Assembly (NCBI GenBank): GCA_002329255.1
Contig: DCTL01000003.1
Coordinates: 21,087-28,376, forward strand
Length of the DNA stretch: 7,290 bases
Source: Patescibacteria group bacterium UBA1441
GTDB taxonomy: Bacteria; Patescibacteriota; Minisyncoccia; Minisyncoccales; UBA1441
Direction: 5' to 3'
Position 1 is the first letter of the stretch; each line of letters starts with the position of its first letter. The position numbers and the translations under genes are program-made. Positions 4,337 to 7,290 of the stretch are shown piece after piece. Below the pieces are notes generated by a model. It was not told the DNA's origin and made no database searches. It saw only the letters and a list, made by a program, of their open reading frames with translations.

Positions 4337-6861
4337 ATAAATTTTATTTTAACCCTAATCAGGCTTTGGTTTTTCAACTGGCCCGGTCGGTTGTTTTGAA
4401 AATTTGTGCGGGAGCTCGTTCGGCGAGTCTATTTTTCTTCTTTCTTTCTTTTTTCTTTAGCTTTCTTAATTTAGCTTCCGGACCGCTTGGCTGGCCTTAT
4501 AGTCAGCAGGCGCTCGGGGCGGCTTTTCTTTGTTTGGGTCTCTTTTGGTTAAATTGGTTGCTTCATCTATTTTATAAAAATAAAATAATTCTCTTCCGTC
4601 CCGATCATCAACTAAATGAATTATTATTGGCGGGTGGTAATTTGGCGGAAATGTTTGATTTTCGATTAGCGAAGATATTGGTAAAGGAAATTGATCAACT
4701 AGAGGCACTGAGTTCACTTAAACTAGCCCAATTATTAATTAACCGCTGGCCGGGTAGTACTTTTGTTTTAACTCGAATGGGTCTCGGTCGGTTAACTTTA
4801 GGGAAGAGGATCAAGGAAGAATTAGAGCATCGTATTTGGTCAAACAATGACGTCGAATTGATTGATATTTTCTTAGCAGCTGCTAATCGAGCCCAAGGCC
4901 GTCAAAGTCCAGTAATTAAAAATAGCGATTTGTTTTGGGCTTTATTCCGCTTTGATCCTTTCCTCAATGAGCTGCTGATTGAGGAAGAAATGACGATCGA
5001 TGATGTAAACAACGTGGTGGAGTGGTATGAACGTTTAAGACGCGATCTGGCTCAAGCGCAGCGATTTTGGGATGACCATAATCTGAGACGTCATGGGAGC
5101 ATTGCTCGTTATTGGGCAGCCGCCTATACCTTAACTATTGATAAATACTCTCGGGACTTAACCGAAATTGCTCGCATTAGGGATAGCCAGCCCGAGATCT
5201 ATGGCCATCAGGCTGAACTGGAACAAGTCGAGAACGTACTGGCTAGCTCCGGTCATAATAATGTTTTATTAGTTGGACAAGCGGGGAGTGGCCGTATGGA
5301 GGTCGTTCGTTCCTTGGCTGCTAAAAGTTTTTGGAACACTTCACTTCCTCGATTAAATGGTCAGAGATTTATGGAGCTTGATCTGCTGGCTATTATAGCC
5401 CAAACGCCGTCGATGGAAGCGGCAACTCAAACCCTTGACAGCTGTTTCCGCGAGGCGGAATCAATGAGTAATGTTATCTTGGTTGTCAGGAATTTAGATA
5501 ATTTTTTAGGTCAGGCAAATTCAGATTCCATTGATTTTTCTAATTTGTTAGCCAAGTACTTAGAATCGCCTCATTTTCAAATTATTGCCACCATCTCTTA
5601 CGAGGGGCTACATCAACATTTGCAAAAGAGACCAGGGTTGCTTAATTTATTCAATAAAGTGGAAGTTTCGCCTCCTTCCTCGCACCAGACTTTACGTATT
5701 CTTGAATATTTGACTCCTGAATTTGAACAACGTTATGACAAGTTTATTCCATATTTGACTTTAAAGAAGACAATCGAGCGGAGTGCTCGCTATATCCAAA
5801 ACAAACCCTTTCCTCAGAAGGCTATTGATCTGTTAGATGAGGTTTTGGTTTTTGCTTCTCGACAGAAAAGTAGCTACGTTGATCCGGATTGGGTGGATCA
5901 AATTATTTCTCGAATTGCTGAAGTTCCAATTGGTCGTATCCAATCGTCTGAAAAGCAGATGCTTTTAAATCTCGAAAAATTAATTCACCAGCGAGTGGTT
6001 AATCAAGAAGAGGCAATTCAAGAAGTTTCTTCTGCTCTACGTCGGGCTCGGGCGGAAATTATTACTCGGCGAGATAGGCCGATGGGATCCTTTTTGTTTT
6101 TAGGGCCGACGGGAGTAGGGAAGACGGAGACAGCCAAAGCTTTAGCGGATATTTATTTCGGTTCTCAGGATAAAATGATTCGGATTGATATGTCGGAATT
6201 CCAGGAAGCGAAAGATATTTATCGATTGATTGGTGATCGAGATCACGTTGGTTTATTGACTTCTCAAGTTCGAGAGAATCCATTTTCTTTAGTTCTTTTG
6301 GATGAAGTTGAAAAAACTCATCCGGATATACTAAATTTATTCTTAACTGTCTTTGATGAAGGTTATCTTACTGATGGCTTTGGCCAAAAAGTTATTTTTT
6401 CTGATACTATCATTGTTGCTACTTCTAACGCGGGAGCGGAAATTATTCGTCAAGATATTGAAGATGATAAATCTTTAAATATGCTAAAAGATGATTTATT
6501 AGATCATCTGATGACAAATAAATACTTCCGTCCAGAGTTAATTAATCGATTTACAGCGGTAGTCGTCTTTAAAACCTTAACTCCGGAACACTTGCTTGAA
6601 ATTTCAGAATTGATCTTAGGCCGGATAGCGTCCTCCTTATCAGAACAAGGGATAGAGTTTCAAATTAATCAACCGTTAAAAGAGAAGATTGTTGAACTCA
6701 GTTATCGACCAGCCTTTGGCGCTCGGGAAATGGAAAGGGTTGTTCATGATAGGGTCGCCAATGTGCTCGCTGAAGCCTTGCTTAAAGATTATATTAAGCG
6801 TGGTGATCGAGTAACGGTTGACCCTAATGATTTTAGTGTTAAATTAATTGATCATGGATAA
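4318..6861 (+). CDS. Membrane-anchored Clp-like AAA+ ATPase with degenerate domain 1
   Basis: This 847-residue HSP100/Clp-type protein has two N-terminal membrane helices (about 36-53 and 66-86). Flanking charges (R34; K87, K89) place the rest in the cytosol. A divergent Clp-N-like helical region (about 90-270) leads to the DKYSRDLTEIA linker. AAA+ domain 1 is eroded: Walker A reads GQAGSGRM (320-327), Walker B reads ILVVRN (387-392), and N443-L444 replace the arginine fingers. AAA+ domain 2 is intact in GPTGVGKT (596-603), LDEVEK with D662-E663, TSNAG (702-706), RPELINR (738-744) and GAR (801-803). Its pore loop reads DHVGL (642-646) instead of GYVGY. No middle coiled coil and no ClpP-binding VGF/IGL loop are seen. 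ATG 4318 follows an AGGTGG that could serve as ribosome-binding site. It probably remodels proteins at the membrane; partner and substrates are unknown. Confidence 0.93.
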   Translation: MPSGDLNKFYFNPNQALVFQLARSVVLKICAGARSASLFFFFLSFFFSFLNLASGPLGWPYSQQALGAAFLCLGLFWLNWLLHLFYKNKIILFRPDHQLNELLLAGGNLAEMFDFRLAKILVKEIDQLEALSSLKLAQLLINRWPGSTFVLTRMGLGRLTLGKRIKEELEHRIWSNNDVELIDIFLAAANRAQGRQSPVIKNSDLFWALFRFDPFLNELLIEEEMTIDDVNNVVEWYERLRRDLAQAQRFWDDHNLRRHGSIARYWAAAYTLTIDKYSRDLTEIARIRDSQPEIYGHQAELEQVENVLASSGHNNVLLVGQAGSGRMEVVRSLAAKSFWNTSLPRLNGQRFMELDLLAIIAQTPSMEAATQTLDSCFREAESMSNVILVVRNLDNFLGQANSDSIDFSNLLAKYLESPHFQIIATISYEGLHQHLQKRPGLLNLFNKVEVSPPSSHQTLRILEYLTPEFEQRYDKFIPYLTLKKTIERSARYIQNKPFPQKAIDLLDEVLVFASRQKSSYVDPDWVDQIISRIAEVPIGRIQSSEKQMLLNLEKLIHQRVVNQEEAIQEVSSALRRARAEIITRRDRPMGSFLFLGPTGVGKTETAKALADIYFGSQDKMIRIDMSEFQEAKDIYRLIGDRDHVGLLTSQVRENPFSLVLLDEVEKTHPDILNLFLTVFDEGYLTDGFGQKVIFSDTIIVATSNAGAEIIRQDIEDDKSLNMLKDDLLDHLMTNKYFRPELINRFTAVVVFKTLTPEHLLEISELILGRIASSLSEQGIEFQINQPLKEKIVELSYRPAFGAREMERVVHDRVANVLAEALLKDYIKRGDRVTVDPNDFSVKLIDHG

Positions 6862-7290
6862 ACAGCGTTGGCTAGCCCGAATAATTATTTATTATTTAGT
6901 AATATTGACCGTTCTACGTATTGGTCTCGGTCCTTTTGCTTGGTGTTTTCCGCAAAGCGTTTTTTTTGCCGATGTTACTAGTAGTGCCTTAATTGATCTA
7001 GTTAACCAGAGTCGTTTAGAAAATGATTTACCAGCTGTTCAACTAAATGCACAGTTAAACTTGGCGGCTTATAAAAAGGCTCAAGACATGCTTGAAAAAC
7101 AGTATTTCGATCACTATAGTCCAGACGGCCTTGATCCTTGGCACTGGTTTGATCAAGCGGGATACCAATATCAATACGCCGGTGAAAATTTAGCTATTCA
7201 TTTTTTTGATTCAGCGGAAGTGCATCAAGCCTGGATGGGTTCGTCATCTCATCGAGATAATATTTTGAATCCTCTCTATCGTGAGATGGG
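6854..7290 (+). CDS. CAP/SCP-domain exported protein, 3' partial
   Basis: The first 145 codons of a secreted or membrane-tethered CAP-superfamily protein are present; the gene continues past the window. A basic start (MDKQRWLAR) and a hydrophobic segment (about 10-30) form a signal peptide or anchor. The CAP domain begins near residue 45 (LIDLVNQSRLENDL). The four residues that line the CAP cleft are all present: H87 in FDHYSP, E111 in AGENLA, E122 in AEVHQAWM and H133 in SSSHRDNIL. Bacterial CAP proteins are extracytoplasmic, and their biochemical role is mostly undefined. ATG 6854 overlaps the end of the Clp-like gene by 8 nt and is the natural start, giving the signal sequence directly. 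No Shine-Dalgarno is visible. Coupling to the ATPase gene suggests a shared envelope role, though this may be only operon compaction. Confidence 0.9.
   Translation, partial: MDKQRWLARIIIYYLVILTVLRIGLGPFAWCFPQSVFFADVTSSALIDLVNQSRLENDLPAVQLNAQLNLAAYKKAQDMLEKQYFDHYSPDGLDPWHWFDQAGYQYQYAGENLAIHFFDSAEVHQAWMGSSSHRDNILNPLYREM

Noticed and set aside
4430..4470. Pyrimidine-rich T/C run as a possible slippery or regulatory site
   Set aside because: It simply encodes the Phe/Leu/Ser residues of the first membrane helix; the frame continues intact.
4048..6283. Minus-strand open frames at 4048-4257, 4466-4717 and 6062-6283
   Set aside because: All are mirrors of the membrane-protein and Clp-like coding regions, short, and without family features.
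1..7290. Apparent excess of GATC sites (roughly 46 by eye)
   Set aside because: Many fall at GAT (Asp) codons followed by C-starting codons such as Gln, His or Arg; no clustering that suggests an origin or regulation.
1..7290. CRISPR arrays, insertion sequences, attachment sites or long repeats
   Set aside because: None seen; no spaced direct repeats, transposase fragments or tRNA-end duplication after the tRNA-Val gene.

Overview
The window looks like a stretch of a small, moderately AT-rich bacterial chromosome, most likely from the Candidate Phyla Radiation (Patescibacteria). This assignment is an inference. It rests on very tight gene packing with overlapping or near-abutting genes, start codons that mostly lack a Shine-Dalgarno sequence, a tRNA without an encoded CCA, an acidic N-terminal extension on ribosomal protein bL12, and a Clp-like ATPase with an N-terminal membrane anchor and a degenerate first AAA+ domain. 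UGA is a real stop (it ends mltG), so the UGA-to-glycine code of Gracilibacteria and Absconditabacteria does not apply. All genes are on the plus strand.

Positions 1-2651 hold four genes with no usable gaps: the 3' part of an HD-domain hydrolase, a protein-L-isoaspartate methyltransferase (pcm), an MltG-type endolytic murein transglycosylase, and a DJ-1/PfpI-family protein. They are joined by a 2-nt gap, a 17-nt overlap and a 4-nt overlap, so they probably form one transcript for protein repair and cell-wall work.

Positions 2652-3794 are a self-contained ribosomal stalk operon. A leader matching the L10-leader type, with a built-in attenuator, is followed by rplJ (uL10), rplL (bL12) and a strong intrinsic terminator. 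A TTGACA box inside the end of the DJ-1 gene is a candidate promoter.

Positions 3793-7290 start a new unit. A good sigma-70-type promoter sits directly upstream of tRNA-Val(CAC). The tRNA is followed after only 17 nt by a small membrane protein of unknown function, an 847-residue membrane-anchored Clp-like ATPase (19-nt overlap), and a CAP/SCP-domain exported protein that starts within the end of the ATPase gene (8-nt overlap) and runs off the window. The last three genes look translationally coupled and all point to the cell envelope.

The most interesting item is the ATPase. Its second AAA+ domain has intact nucleotide-binding motifs, but domain 1 has lost Walker A Lys, Walker B Asp-Glu and the arginine fingers. 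The conserved pore tyrosines are missing from both domains, and neither a ClpP-docking loop nor a middle domain is visible. Together with the overlapping membrane protein and CAP protein it may form an uncharacterised envelope-associated machine. The second is the three-way switch geometry of the rplJ leader.
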